A stretch of DNA of 17,829 bases from Gemmatimonadales bacterium UBA7835 (GCA_002500925.1 DLTN01000047.1:4850-22678); one strand, 5' to 3'; shown: positions 6,616 to 14,747, counted from the stretch's first letter. The notes: generated from the sequence alone by a model not told the origin. Made by a program: numbers and translations.

Positions 6616-8310
6616 TCATCGCTCCCACACAACACGGCCTTCTAGTAAAGTCAGGTCTACTTCCATCGACTCTAAACAAGGGTCCTCGCACCGCAGATAA
6701 TCCTCCTGCGTTACGACTAGGTCGGCGAGTTTACCGACGTCTAGGGTTCCCCTTTCGTCTTCTCCAAAGGTGAGCCAAGCGTATCCCAGCGTCATAGCCT
6801 CGAGCGCCTCTATACGGGAAATGAACTGGTCTTCACCAAAAACTCCTGCGCTGATCGTGCCCCGAGTCGTGAAGTGGTGTAGCACCCACCATGGGTCATA
6901 CGGGACCACCGGGGCATCCGTGCCCAAGGACACAGGAACGCCAGCATCAATGTATGCGCGAAGCGGTGTCGTCCACCCGGCACGCTCGGCACCCCAATAC
7001 TTGGCGAGGCTTGGGGCAGCCAGGTATAGATGATTCTGCGCGGAAACGGCGAGGCCCATGTCGAGCATGCGATCAAACTGGTCCGGTCGCGGAATAAAAC
7101 CATGCTCGATCACCCAACGTTTTTCAGCTATGGGTCCCCTCGCATCGATCTCCGCATAGGCATCAAGTACTAGGTCGATCGCAGCATCGCCCACCGCATG
7201 TGTTGCTATGCGCCATCCTGCATCGGCTAGCATCGACACGGATTGATAAAAATCCTCTGTCGGAACAGTCTGGAGCCCATAGAAACGTCCGCCATCACCC
7301 CAGGGACCCTCATACGCATCCCTCATCAATCCGCCCTCGAACCCACCATCTACACCGAGCTTCACCCCGCCTATCTGCACCAATCTTGATTTTCTCTGAG
7401 GCTTGGCCCACGAGCCGATGGCCTCCTCCACAGCCTCCGGGTTCGCTGACCTAGGACTCCTAAAGAGGAACTCAACTCGCATTGATAAACGCCCTGTTTC
7501 CTCTAATTCACGGATCTGCGCTAGCTGTTCGAGGCTACCCCCAGGGTGTCGCACGCTTGTGAGGCCTCGCTGGTTAAGCAGCCCGTATTGAGCTTGGAGC
7601 GCATCCAGCGCCTCGGCCTCCGAGGCTCCCGTCCGGGGAGGGAGTGATATTAGATCTTTCGCTCTATCGACCAGCTCCCCGTTGAGCCGACCATCTGCGT
7701 ATCGTCCAATGCGGCCGCCCGGTACTTCCGTTGCGCTCTCGTCAACTCCCCAATACTCCAAAGCTAGAGAGTTCAGTATGTATTCATGGCCACCCCGAAC
7801 CACTACCACTGAGTGTAGCGGAGCCATTCGATCAAGATCGTCTCTATATGGAAGACGTTGCTCAAAAAGCTGACCTTCATGCCAGTCACTGTTGGTCACG
7901 ATGGTGGACCCCGGGGGTAACTCACGAGCCCTCGCAGCTATCGCTCGACTAACGTCTTCGAGTGAGCGAGCAGATGACAGGTCAACACCCGAGCCCCCAC
8001 CAATCGAATGGAGGTGATTGTCCGCAAGTCCTGGGAGCACACTCCTCCCACCCAGCTCAATAACCCGTGTCTCCGGACCAACAAGCGCCCGTACCTGTTC
8101 GCCCGGCCCCACCATCATGACACGTCCATTGGAGATGGCTATGCCCGTAGGAAGCCCATCAGATCCTGATGGATCAGACATCCATTCGGAACCCGGGGAA
8201 ATGATTGGCCCTCCGACGAGTATCATGTCGGGGACGTCATTCTCAGCGGGAACACACGAAAGGGTCACAACGATGGCAACGCAAAAAGTGCATCGCGCGA
8301 AAGTCGTCAT
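6616..8310 (-). CDS. YtcJ-like amidohydrolase, probably exported
   Basis: A metal-dependent amidohydrolase of 564 residues with a TIM-barrel core, of the group often annotated as YtcJ-like or imidazolonepropionase-like. Metal-site residues can be traced: H99 and H101 in DNHLH, K317 in GGVKLGVDGG (possible carbamylated lysine), H371 in THAVGD, H403 in IEHG, and D465 in LGTDAP. The final segment (GTLDVGKLADLVV) is the typical return to the small beta-sandwich domain. The N-terminus has a short hydrophobic segment ending in TLSC (C19), a weak lipobox, so it may be a lipoprotein or simply secreted. The start is the ATG at 8310 with AGGGGAGG at 8316-8323; a GTG directly upstream is too close to that site. 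It follows pdhC by 50 bp. Substrate is not deducible. Confidence 0.9.
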   Translation of the reverse strand: MTTFARCTFCVAIVVTLSCVPAENDVPDMILVGGPIISPGSEWMSDPSGSDGLPTGIAISNGRVMMVGPGEQVRALVGPETRVIELGGRSVLPGLADNHLHSIGGGSGVDLSSARSLEDVSRAIAARARELPPGSTIVTNSDWHEGQLFEQRLPYRDDLDRMAPLHSVVVVRGGHEYILNSLALEYWGVDESATEVPGGRIGRYADGRLNGELVDRAKDLISLPPRTGASEAEALDALQAQYGLLNQRGLTSVRHPGGSLEQLAQIRELEETGRLSMRVEFLFRSPRSANPEAVEEAIGSWAKPQRKSRLVQIGGVKLGVDGGFEGGLMRDAYEGPWGDGGRFYGLQTVPTEDFYQSVSMLADAGWRIATHAVGDAAIDLVLDAYAEIDARGPIAEKRWVIEHGFIPRPDQFDRMLDMGLAVSAQNHLYLAAPSLAKYWGAERAGWTTPLRAYIDAGVPVSLGTDAPVVPYDPWWVLHHFTTRGTISAGVFGEDQFISRIEALEAMTLGYAWLTFGEDERGTLDVGKLADLVVTQEDYLRCEDPCLESMEVDLTLLEGRVVWER

Positions 8311-8315
8311 CACAG

Positions 8316-8323
8316 CCTCCCCT
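8316..8323 (-). promoter_or_regulatory. Ribosome binding site deciding ATG over GTG
   Basis: AGGGGAGG on the minus strand lies 5 bases from the ATG at 8310 but only 2 bases from the adjacent GTG at 8313, favouring the ATG as start of the amidohydrolase. Confidence 0.65.
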
Positions 8324-8360
8324 GACTCAGTCTCTTCCTAGATGCATGCACAACCGTGAC

Positions 8361-9623
8361 CTACAGAAGAATCGCCGTCGGCTCCTCAAGCATCCCCTTG
8401 AGGGTCTGAAGAAATCGCGAGCCTTGGGCTCCATCAATCACCCGATGGTCACAGCTCATGGTGATGCGCATGCGTGGTCGAACCACGACCTCGCCATCGA
8501 CCGCTACAGGGGTGTCCTCAATCCCACCGACCGCGAGAATTCCAGCCTCGGGGGGGTTGATGATGGCCGTGAACTCATGGATCCCAAACATCCCAAGATT
8601 TGACACGGAAAACGTTGCACCCGTGTACTCTTCGGGCTTGAGCTTCTTTTCCCGAGCCCGCCCGGCAAGCTCTTTCACCTCAGCCCCTATCTGAGTGATC
8701 CCCTTGAGGTGTGCATGCCTCACAACTGGTGTAATGAGGCCATCCTCGACCGCCACAGCGACACCAACATGAACCGCCTTAAAGCGCCGAATAAAGCCAT
8801 CATGCCACTGCGCATTGCAGTTCGGGTGCTGGCGAAGGGCGCCAGCAACTGCCTTCAGAACGATATCGTTGACAGAGACCTTAGCCCCTTCGGTCTTGAG
8901 CATCGCGTTCATGCTCTTCCTCGCCTCCATGGCCCGCGACATGTCTACATCAACCGTAAGGTAGAAGGTAGGAACTGGACCAATTGACGTTATGAGTCGC
9001 TTGGCGATGGTCTTCCTCATCTGCGACGTCTGAACGTCCTCGTACTCGGCTTCATCTGGGGTCCACGAGGGAGCAACAGATGGAGCCGGAGTTGCGTCTC
9101 CCGAAGCTTTGGCCGCCTCTATATCCCGCTTCACCACTCGGCCACCCGGCCCGGACCCAGGAACCTGAGAAATGTCTACTCCTGCCTGCTCTGCCAAGCG
9201 CCTTGCCAGCGGGGAGGCCTTAACCCGACCTCCTGTTGAGGCCAGAGGAACTACTTCGCTGGTGCCCGAAGTCGGCTCCTCGACTACCGGGTCGGCGTCC
9301 GTTTTGGAGACAACCACTTCCTCGACGCTAACAGCTGCAGGGGCGGCGGCGCCTGAAACACCGGAGATCTCCGATATGTCCTCGTCCTCTGCGGCAATCA
9401 CCCCAATTACCGCACCAACCTCTGCGGTTCCGCCGGCGCCAAGGAAGATCTTTCGAAGAATTCCATCTCCACGCGCAACCAACTCCATTGTCGCCTTGTC
9501 TGTCTCGACTTCTGCTAACACGTCACCACTGGCGATCGTGTCTCCTTCGTTCTTAAGCCACTGAACGAGCTGTCCCTCCTCCATTGTAGGAGAGAGCGCT
9601 TCCATATGGACTTTAGTAGCCAT
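8361..9623 (-). CDS. pdhC: Pyruvate dehydrogenase E2, dihydrolipoyl acetyltransferase
   Basis: The core of the pyruvate dehydrogenase complex; it moves the acetyl group from E1 onto CoA. It is 420 residues with one lipoyl domain (1 to about 80; lipoylated K43 in ETDKATME), an Ala/Val/Glu/Ser-rich linker (about 83-132), a peripheral subunit-binding domain (134-171; VKASPLARRLAEQ, then GSGPGGRVVKRDI), a second linker, and the acyltransferase domain (195-420) with catalytic H393 and D397 in DHRVIDG. The ATG starts 2 bases after the pdhB stop. I see no Shine-Dalgarno, so translation probably depends on coupling with pdhB. A single lipoyl domain is at the low end for E2p but is common among bacteria with heteromeric E1. 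Assignment as pyruvate-specific rests on the pdhA/pdhB neighbours. Confidence 0.95.
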   Translation of the reverse strand: MATKVHMEALSPTMEEGQLVQWLKNEGDTIASGDVLAEVETDKATMELVARGDGILRKIFLGAGGTAEVGAVIGVIAAEDEDISEISGVSGAAAPAAVSVEEVVVSKTDADPVVEEPTSGTSEVVPLASTGGRVKASPLARRLAEQAGVDISQVPGSGPGGRVVKRDIEAAKASGDATPAPSVAPSWTPDEAEYEDVQTSQMRKTIAKRLITSIGPVPTFYLTVDVDMSRAMEARKSMNAMLKTEGAKVSVNDIVLKAVAGALRQHPNCNAQWHDGFIRRFKAVHVGVAVAVEDGLITPVVRHAHLKGITQIGAEVKELAGRAREKKLKPEEYTGATFSVSNLGMFGIHEFTAIINPPEAGILAVGGIEDTPVAVDGEVVVRPRMRITMSCDHRVIDGAQGSRFLQTLKGMLEEPTAILL

Positions 9624-9625
9624 GG

Positions 9626-10606
9626 TTATCGGTACAGAACTTTATTGACAGCCTTGACCACGTGATCGGCCGAAGGCTTAGCTAGGATCTCGAGGTTCTT
9701 CGCATAAGGCATAGGGATATCCGCCTGAGTGACCCGGATAATCGGCGCGTCAAGGTGGTCAAATGCCTCTTCCTGGATCATGGTAACAATCTGCGCACCA
9801 GTACCGGCATAAGGCCAACCCTCTTCAAGATACACTATACGGTTCGTCTTTCTTACCGTCTCTAGGATCGCGCTCATGTCAAGCGGGCGGATGGTCCTAA
9901 GATCGAGCACGTCGGCCTTAATGCCATCCTTGTCGAGTTTCTGGGCGGCCTGAAGGGCTACGTGAATCATCTTTCCGTGCGTGATGATCGAGACGTCCTC
10001 CCCTTCATGCTTGAGGTCAGCTACCCCCAGGGGGATTACGAAGTCGTCATCGTCCGGGACCTCGCCCTTAAAGTTGTAGAGGAGCTCCCCTTCCATAAAG
10101 GCTACGGGATCGTTGTCCCGAATCGCCGCTTTAAGCAGCCCCTTGGCATCTGCGGGCGTTCCTGGCGTCACGACCTTACACCCTGGGGCGTGTGAATAAT
10201 ATGTCTCGCACGCCTGAGAGTGCTGGGCGGAAAGCTGGAGCGCTGCTCCCGTCGGACCTCGGAAAACAATCGGCATCGGGAACTGCCCTTCAGACATGTA
10301 GTGCATCTTAGCCGCCGAATTGATAACCTGGTCAATCGCTAGGAACGCAAAGTTAAAGGTCATGAATTCGATAACCGGGCGCAGCCCCGCCATAGCGGCT
10401 CCCACGCCTAACCCAGTAAACCCTAGCTCGGAAATCGGCGAATCCACAACACGCTGGCTCCCGAACATATCAAGCAGGCCCTTGGAGACTTTATAAGCAC
10501 CGTCATACTCCGCGACCTCTTCACCCATGAGAAAAACATCAGGGTCGCGCTCCATTTCTTCAGAAAGAGCCGCGTTTAGAGCCTCACGATAAGTCATAAC
10601 AGCCAT
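9626..10606 (-). CDS. pdhB: Pyruvate dehydrogenase E1 component, beta subunit
   Basis: The beta chain of the thiamine-diphosphate E1 heterotetramer that decarboxylates pyruvate and acetylates the E2 lipoyl group. It is 326 residues, normal for the family. The transketolase-like pyrimidine-binding domain has GEEVAEYDGAYKVSKG (28-43), the catalytic E60 in SPISELGFTG that activates thiamine diphosphate, RPVIEFMTFNFAF (76-88), and H129 in SAQHSQ. The C-terminal transketolase domain includes DVLDLRTIRPLD (232-243) and VYLEEGWPYAGTG. The YDGAYKVSKGL and EFMTFNF blocks favour pyruvate over branched-chain oxoacid dehydrogenase. The ATG overlaps the pdhA stop by one base (TGATG), with AAGGGGAGG 7 bases upstream inside pdhA, so translation is strong and coupled. 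Confidence 0.96.
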   Translation of the reverse strand: MAVMTYREALNAALSEEMERDPDVFLMGEEVAEYDGAYKVSKGLLDMFGSQRVVDSPISELGFTGLGVGAAMAGLRPVIEFMTFNFAFLAIDQVINSAAKMHYMSEGQFPMPIVFRGPTGAALQLSAQHSQACETYYSHAPGCKVVTPGTPADAKGLLKAAIRDNDPVAFMEGELLYNFKGEVPDDDDFVIPLGVADLKHEGEDVSIITHGKMIHVALQAAQKLDKDGIKADVLDLRTIRPLDMSAILETVRKTNRIVYLEEGWPYAGTGAQIVTMIQEEAFDHLDAPIIRVTQADIPMPYAKNLEILAKPSADHVVKAVNKVLYR

Positions 10607-11670
10607 CAGCTAGCCTCCCCTTGCTCCGGACGACCGTCAAAGAAAAGTCTGCCGTTCGGGTTGATCTCGGCCCAGACGTTCTTATAAAGCGCTTCCGGAG
10701 CGGGAAGAGGTGAAGCGTCCGCGAATTCAGCAGCGTCCGAAGCAATCTGTCGGGCCTCAACATCCATCTGCTCAAATGCTTCCTGACTCAGCACGCCGGC
10801 ACCCTTAAGCGTGGCTCCCAGAATTGCGATCGGGTCACGCTCATCTTTGGCCTGCTCTACCTCCTCCACGGAGCGATACGTCCCTGAAACCGGATCGGAC
10901 ATGGAGTGCCCATGGAAACGATATGTCTGGAGGTCCACATACTGCGGCCCTGCACCTTCCCGAACTTTATCCGCTAAGTCTCGGAAAAAAGCGTAAGTGG
11001 CGAGTACGTCCTGACCATCTACCACATGAGCCGGAACGCCATGCGGAGCAGACTTGGTCGCCATTTCAGTTTTGGACACTCGGTCGAAGGCGGTCCCCAT
11101 GCCGTACTCGTTGTTCTCCACTACATAAATGCAAGGAAGCTGCCAGACCGCCGCCATATTCAACCCTTCGTGGAAGCCGCCCTGGTTAACTGCTGCGTCT
11201 CCCATGAAGACCAAAGAGATCGAATCCTCGCCCCTGTACTTTATCTTCCAGGCGATACCGGTAGCCAACGGAACTTGTCCGCCAACGATACCGTGGCCTC
11301 CCATGAAACGACATTCGGCGTCAAAGATGTGCATCGATCCACCTTTTCCGCCTGAGGAACCGTCGCTACGGCCGTAGAGTTCTGCCATCACCGCGTTCGG
11401 GTTGACTCCCTTGGCAATCGCCTGCGTATGCTCCCGATAGGCGCTTGTGACATAGTCCTCTCGACTCAGAGGCTTGATACTCCCGGCCGCTGCCGCCTCC
11501 TGTCCGATGTGCAGGTGACAGAAGCCCCCGATTTTACCGATGGCGTAGGCCTCTCCCGCCTTCTCTTCGAACCTCCGATATAGCAGCATTTCGCGCATCA
11601 GATCGAGAGCGAGCTCTTCACTGATGTCATGCTCGAGCAGGGCGTTCTTTTTCTTTTTCTTCTGAGCCAT
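10606..11670 (-). CDS. pdhA: Pyruvate dehydrogenase E1 component, alpha subunit
   Basis: The alpha chain of E1, binding the diphosphate end of thiamine diphosphate. It is 354 residues. Visible are GKIGGFCHLHIGQEA (45-59), the thiamine-diphosphate motif GDAAVNQG (157-164) closing with N186 in VVENNEYG, and the loop RFHGHSMSDP (251-260), which in mitochondrial homologues carries phosphorylation sites. The start is an ATG one base after the lipA stop, with GGAGG (11676-11680) five bases upstream inside the end of lipA. The N-terminus has an odd run of five lysines at residues 4-8, encoded by an A-rich tract. This lies before the conserved fold and may be a flexible tail or an assembly contact. 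Confidence 0.96.
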   Translation of the reverse strand: MAQKKKKKNALLEHDISEELALDLMREMLLYRRFEEKAGEAYAIGKIGGFCHLHIGQEAAAAGSIKPLSREDYVTSAYREHTQAIAKGVNPNAVMAELYGRSDGSSGGKGGSMHIFDAECRFMGGHGIVGGQVPLATGIAWKIKYRGEDSISLVFMGDAAVNQGGFHEGLNMAAVWQLPCIYVVENNEYGMGTAFDRVSKTEMATKSAPHGVPAHVVDGQDVLATYAFFRDLADKVREGAGPQYVDLQTYRFHGHSMSDPVSGTYRSVEEVEQAKDERDPIAILGATLKGAGVLSQEAFEQMDVEARQIASDAAEFADASPLPAPEALYKNVWAEINPNGRLFFDGRPEQGEAS

Positions 11671-11671
11671 C

Positions 11672-12769
11672 TCAGCCTCCGCTCATCGTTCGGCTAGGTC
11701 TGCCGATCTCGAGCTGAACAAGGTCCAAAATAACCTCCGCTGGAGCAGGCAGATCGGCCTCCATAACATTTTGTATAGCTCCCGGGCCACCCGCTACGAC
11801 TTCGCGAGCCTGCTCCTTGGCGTGATAACTCGACCTAACAAGAGGCCCTGACTCGACATGTCTAAATCCGTACTCCTGCTCCCCCACCTCTTTCCACCTT
11901 GCAAACTCATCCGGTGTGACCCAGCGGGCGACCGGGATGTGCATAGCCGAGGGCCTCAGATACTGACCCAGCGTGAGTATGTCCACCGCCGCCTCACGGA
12001 GGTCACCCATCGCCTTGCGAATCTCGTGTTCCTCTTCGCCCATGCCCAGAATGATCCCTGTCTTTGTCAGCATTGTGGCGTCGAGTCGCTTCACCGCACC
12101 GAGAAAGGAAATCGATCTCCAGTAGCGCCCCCCTGGCCTTACGTCGGGATGAAGTCGGTCAACCGTCTCAAGGTTGTGTCCAAGGATCGCCGGTTTCGCT
12201 CGCACTACAGTTTCTAGGGCACCCTCGTCACCCTTGAAGTCGGGGATGAGGACCTCTACGGAGCAGCCGGGCACTTCCCTGTGGATCTGCCGGATTGTCT
12301 CCGCGTAGATGCCCGCCCCTCCATCCGGAAGCTCATCGCGGTTCACGCTTGTAATAACAACGTGCTCAAGCGCCATTTCCTGCACGGTCTGTGCGACACG
12401 CCGAGGTTCGTCCTCGTCTAGCTCGGTCGGGAGGCCATGCGCAACACCGCAATACTTGCAAGCGCGCGTGCACACATCCCCAAGAATCATGAAGGTGGCC
12501 GTTCCCGCCTCCCAACACTCCCCAATATTAGGACAACCAGCCTCTTCGCATACGGTATGGAGGCCCTCTGCCCTCATTTTCTTCTTCAGGCGCAGGTAAT
12601 TGGGACCTCCGGGCGAGCGCACCTTAAGCCACGATGGCTTCCGAGACCGGATGTCTACGGTCTCCAAGCCTTCGTGGGCCCGGATTCTAGAGGTACCCTT
12701 GGGCTTTACGACACCGGTGTTTTTGCCGGCTGGCGCGTATCCCTTTGGCGCGTCGGTATTTGTTGTCAC
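11672..12769 (-). CDS. lipA: Lipoyl synthase, radical SAM
   Basis: Inserts two sulfurs into octanoylated E2 or H-protein to make the lipoyl cofactor. It is 365 residues. The auxiliary 4Fe-4S cluster cysteines C74, C79 and C85 (CEEAGCPNIGEC) and the radical-SAM cysteines C100, C104 and C107 (CTRACKYC) are all present, with the C-terminal RSSYHA serine motif that ligates the auxiliary cluster. An N-terminal extension of about 40 residues, rich in Lys/Gly, and about 35 residues past RSSYHA make it longer than typical lipoyl synthase. It starts with GTG and has only a weak purine-rich site (AGAGAAG). It is the first gene of the compact lipA-pdhA-pdhB-pdhC unit. No lipB or lplA is visible here, so the octanoyl source must be encoded elsewhere. 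Confidence 0.96.
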   Translation of the reverse strand: MTTNTDAPKGYAPAGKNTGVVKPKGTSRIRAHEGLETVDIRSRKPSWLKVRSPGGPNYLRLKKKMRAEGLHTVCEEAGCPNIGECWEAGTATFMILGDVCTRACKYCGVAHGLPTELDEDEPRRVAQTVQEMALEHVVITSVNRDELPDGGAGIYAETIRQIHREVPGCSVEVLIPDFKGDEGALETVVRAKPAILGHNLETVDRLHPDVRPGGRYWRSISFLGAVKRLDATMLTKTGIILGMGEEEHEIRKAMGDLREAAVDILTLGQYLRPSAMHIPVARWVTPDEFARWKEVGEQEYGFRHVESGPLVRSSYHAKEQAREVVAGGPGAIQNVMEADLPAPAEVILDLVQLEIGRPSRTMSGG

Positions 12770-12892
12770 GTGCTTCTCTGCTCGCGGAACGTCCGTTTAC
12801 AGCCTAGTCATGAAAAAAAGCAACTGTAGGCGCGCCCAACAAGACCGAGCCATTACTTCGTCAGGTATAGGCGCGACTCAGCCCTCTCCGCA
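12770..12892 (-). promoter_or_regulatory. lipA-pdh operon upstream region with putative promoter
   Basis: A 123-bp gap between the LOG gene and lipA, the largest break in this minus-strand run except the end. On the minus strand a candidate -35 TTGCTT (12818-12823) and -10 TGTAAA (12796-12801) are separated by 16 bases and would place transcription about 20 bases before the lipA GTG. A T7 tract (12813-12819) overlaps the -35 edge. The match is moderate (three and four of six), so this is a suggestion. I see no intrinsic terminator for the LOG unit, so read-through is also possible. Confidence 0.35.
12827..12875. repeat. Direct octamer repeat upstream of lipA
   Basis: TAGGCGCG occurs at 12827-12834 and again at 12868-12875, 41 bases apart (about four helical turns), both upstream of the putative -35 on the minus strand. 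The first copy overlaps the 8-bp palindrome GGCGCGCC. It could be paired binding sites for a regulator or coincidence in a GC-rich spacer. Confidence 0.3.
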
Positions 12893-13666
12893 TCACCCTT
12901 GTTTTGCCGCACCAGAGCTAGACGCGCGGTCCGACAAGTGAGCCTGGTGTCGGTCAACTATATGTGCCGTCGCCTCCGCAGGCTCGTCCGTGACCAGCAA
13001 CAAGTCCAAGTCTTCCGCTGAGATCTTCCCGCTACCGAGCATCGTCTCGCGAATCCAATCAAGAAGACCAGCCCAATAGCTCGAGCCGAACAAAACGATC
13101 GGGAAATCCCTAACTTTTCGGGTTTGCATTAGGGTGAGCGACTCGAAAAGCTCATCCATAGTGCCAAAGCCACCGGGAAAAATCACAAACGCGCATGCAT
13201 ATTTCACGAACATTGTCTTTCGAACAAAAAAATACCGAAAGTCGACACTTACATCGAGGAATCCGTTGCTGGTCTGCTCAAAAGGCAATTCGATGTTGCA
13301 GCCCACGGATCGTGCCTTAGCCAGCCGAGCCCCTTTATTCGCCGCCTCCATTATCCCGGGGCCGCCCCCTGTGATTATAGAAAAGCCCGCATTGCCAAGT
13401 TGCCGCGAAGCTTCTACGCAAGCTTCGTACATGGGGTCGTCATCTTTCGTGCGCGCGGACCCAAAAAACGAAACCGCTGTTCCAATTTGGGCCATTTCTT
13501 CAAAGCCCTCAACAAATTCTCCCATGATTCGAAAGACTCGCCATGAGTCCATGCTCCCATTTTCGAGCCCTCCGAAGCCCTGAAGAAGACGTTCATCCTC
13601 GGTAGGACGGTCATGGGGCAGGGGGCCTACGCAACCCTTGGCGATGCGGTCATCTGATTCGTCCAC
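12893..13666 (-). CDS. LOG-family protein (TIGR00730-like)
   Basis: A 257-residue cytosolic Rossmann-type protein of the LOG / lysine-decarboxylase-like family, whose characterised members are cytokinin-activating phosphoribohydrolases acting on nucleoside 5'-monophosphates. Motifs: FFGSART (67-73), GGGPGIMEAANKGA (100-113), the RK pair at 149-150, and PGGFGTMDE (164-172), which includes the catalytic-type glutamate. An N-terminal extension of about 55 residues precedes the core. The start is a GTG with AAAGGAGG (13673-13680) at ideal distance, and the first 17 bases overlap the end of the epimerase gene, implying coupling. The physiological role in bacteria like this is unsettled; nucleotide salvage is the most likely. 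The old name lysine decarboxylase should be avoided. Confidence 0.9.
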   Translation of the reverse strand: MDESDDRIAKGCVGPLPHDRPTEDERLLQGFGGLENGSMDSWRVFRIMGEFVEGFEEMAQIGTAVSFFGSARTKDDDPMYEACVEASRQLGNAGFSIITGGGPGIMEAANKGARLAKARSVGCNIELPFEQTSNGFLDVSVDFRYFFVRKTMFVKYACAFVIFPGGFGTMDELFESLTLMQTRKVRDFPIVLFGSSYWAGLLDWIRETMLGSGKISAEDLDLLLVTDEPAEATAHIVDRHQAHLSDRASSSGAAKQG

Positions 13667-14669
13667 GATGTGCCTCCTTTTTTGGTTTGCGGCTGGCCAG
13701 CCACCGGCCCGTGCGTCTTAGGGCTTCGTCGTGCCTGTGCGGGGGCTCCCAACCCAGATCACGATGGGCCCGCAGGGAAAGGTAGGGATTCTCCTCTAGC
13801 GCGAGCCCTGCTAGCCGCTCTAGAGAAAGATGCTTGGCTCCCGGAGGAGTGACCCCCATGCGTGAGAAGAGGAGGGCCACAGAGCGAACCAAGAACGCTG
13901 GCAGGCGCACGAATCGAGGGGCCCGGCCCATCCCCATCGCCTGCTTGTAGAAGAAGTCTCGCTGTGTAAGGGGGTGATCCATACCTAGATCATAACTATC
14001 CCCCCCTGCCGGTGAGTCTAAGACAATCCCAATAGCAACTGCGACGTTTCCCGCGTAGACCACAGGAAGCGTGTTCTCACCCGGACCGAAGAGAGGGACA
14101 ACAGGACTGCTCAATAGCCCCTCAATCGCTGGGCCCAGTAACCGGTCTCGCTCACCATAAACCGCAGAGGGCCGCACCGTCGTAACAGGAAGGCCGGTGT
14201 CTCTTTCCACCCGCCTCGCCACCATTTCAGCTTCCCTCTTCGAACGAGCGTAGTGATTGCTATCCCCTGCTCCCTGAACCGGCGTGGGATTTTGGTCGTA
14301 TTCGGGCGAAGAACCGCTGTAGACCGCCACGGAAGAGATATTTACGGCCTTCTGAACCCCACTCCCTGCTGCCGCCATAAGGACCCGGCGAGTCCCTTCC
14401 ACGTTTACAGCCGCAACCGCATCCCACCCACGTCCTGAATACACCAACGCGGCGGCGTGCACCACGTGGGAACACCCATCCATGACAGAGCACAACCTCT
14501 CGACGCTATCGCTTACATCTCCTTGAGCCAGATGAACACCAAGGCTTTCGAGGAAGGAGGTATCCGACGTTGAGCGAACAAGCGCCACAACGTGATCACC
14601 GCGCTCGACGAGATACTTTGCCAGGTGAGAGCCGAGCAACCCTGTCGCGCCAGTCAGAAAAACCCTCAT
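13650..14669 (-). CDS. NAD(P)-dependent epimerase/dehydratase, extended SDR
   Basis: An extended short-chain dehydrogenase/reductase of 339 residues. The N-terminal Rossmann nucleotide site is GATGLLG (7-13); the active-site region has ISS (111-113) and the Y140-x3-K144 catalytic pair in HYARSK. RPSAVYG (166-172) and a substrate loop follow. The C-terminal part (AFLVRSVALLFSRMG, about 258-272) is hydrophobic, as in 3-beta-hydroxysteroid-dehydrogenase-like and dihydroflavonol-reductase-like SDRs, so the substrate may be a lipid or isoprenoid rather than a nucleotide sugar. I chose the ATG at 14669 because it places MRVFLTGATG at the N-terminus; it lacks a Shine-Dalgarno. A GTG at 14732 in the same frame with a weak GGAAACGA is an alternative that adds 21 residues. 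It follows the zinc-ribbon gene and overlaps the LOG gene by 17 bases. Confidence 0.87.
   Translation of the reverse strand: MRVFLTGATGLLGSHLAKYLVERGDHVVALVRSTSDTSFLESLGVHLAQGDVSDSVERLCSVMDGCSHVVHAAALVYSGRGWDAVAAVNVEGTRRVLMAAAGSGVQKAVNISSVAVYSGSSPEYDQNPTPVQGAGDSNHYARSKREAEMVARRVERDTGLPVTTVRPSAVYGERDRLLGPAIEGLLSSPVVPLFGPGENTLPVVYAGNVAVAIGIVLDSPAGGDSYDLGMDHPLTQRDFFYKQAMGMGRAPRFVRLPAFLVRSVALLFSRMGVTPPGAKHLSLERLAGLALEENPYLSLRAHRDLGWEPPHRHDEALRRTGRWLASRKPKKEAHRGRIR
13673..13680 (-). promoter_or_regulatory. Strong ribosome binding site for the LOG gene
   Basis: AAAGGAGG on the minus strand lies 6 bases before the GTG at 13666, inside the last codons of the epimerase gene. It is the best Shine-Dalgarno in the window and fixes the GTG start. 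Confidence 0.75.
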
Positions 14670-14747
14670 CAACCAGTGTCGGGAAACAAGGAGTCGCCAC
14701 TCAAACCGAGTTCGAGCGATGGCCGACGGCACTCGTTTCCAGGAAGG

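Noticed and set aside
12829..12875. CGCGCC / GGCGCG inverted match upstream of a T7 tract as a terminator of the LOG unit
   Set aside because: Stem of only six pairs with a loop of more than 30 bases, and the T-run does not directly follow the stem.
13134..13583. A 149-codon plus-strand frame opposite the LOG gene
   Set aside because: Antisense shadow of the conserved LOG core; no domain signature.
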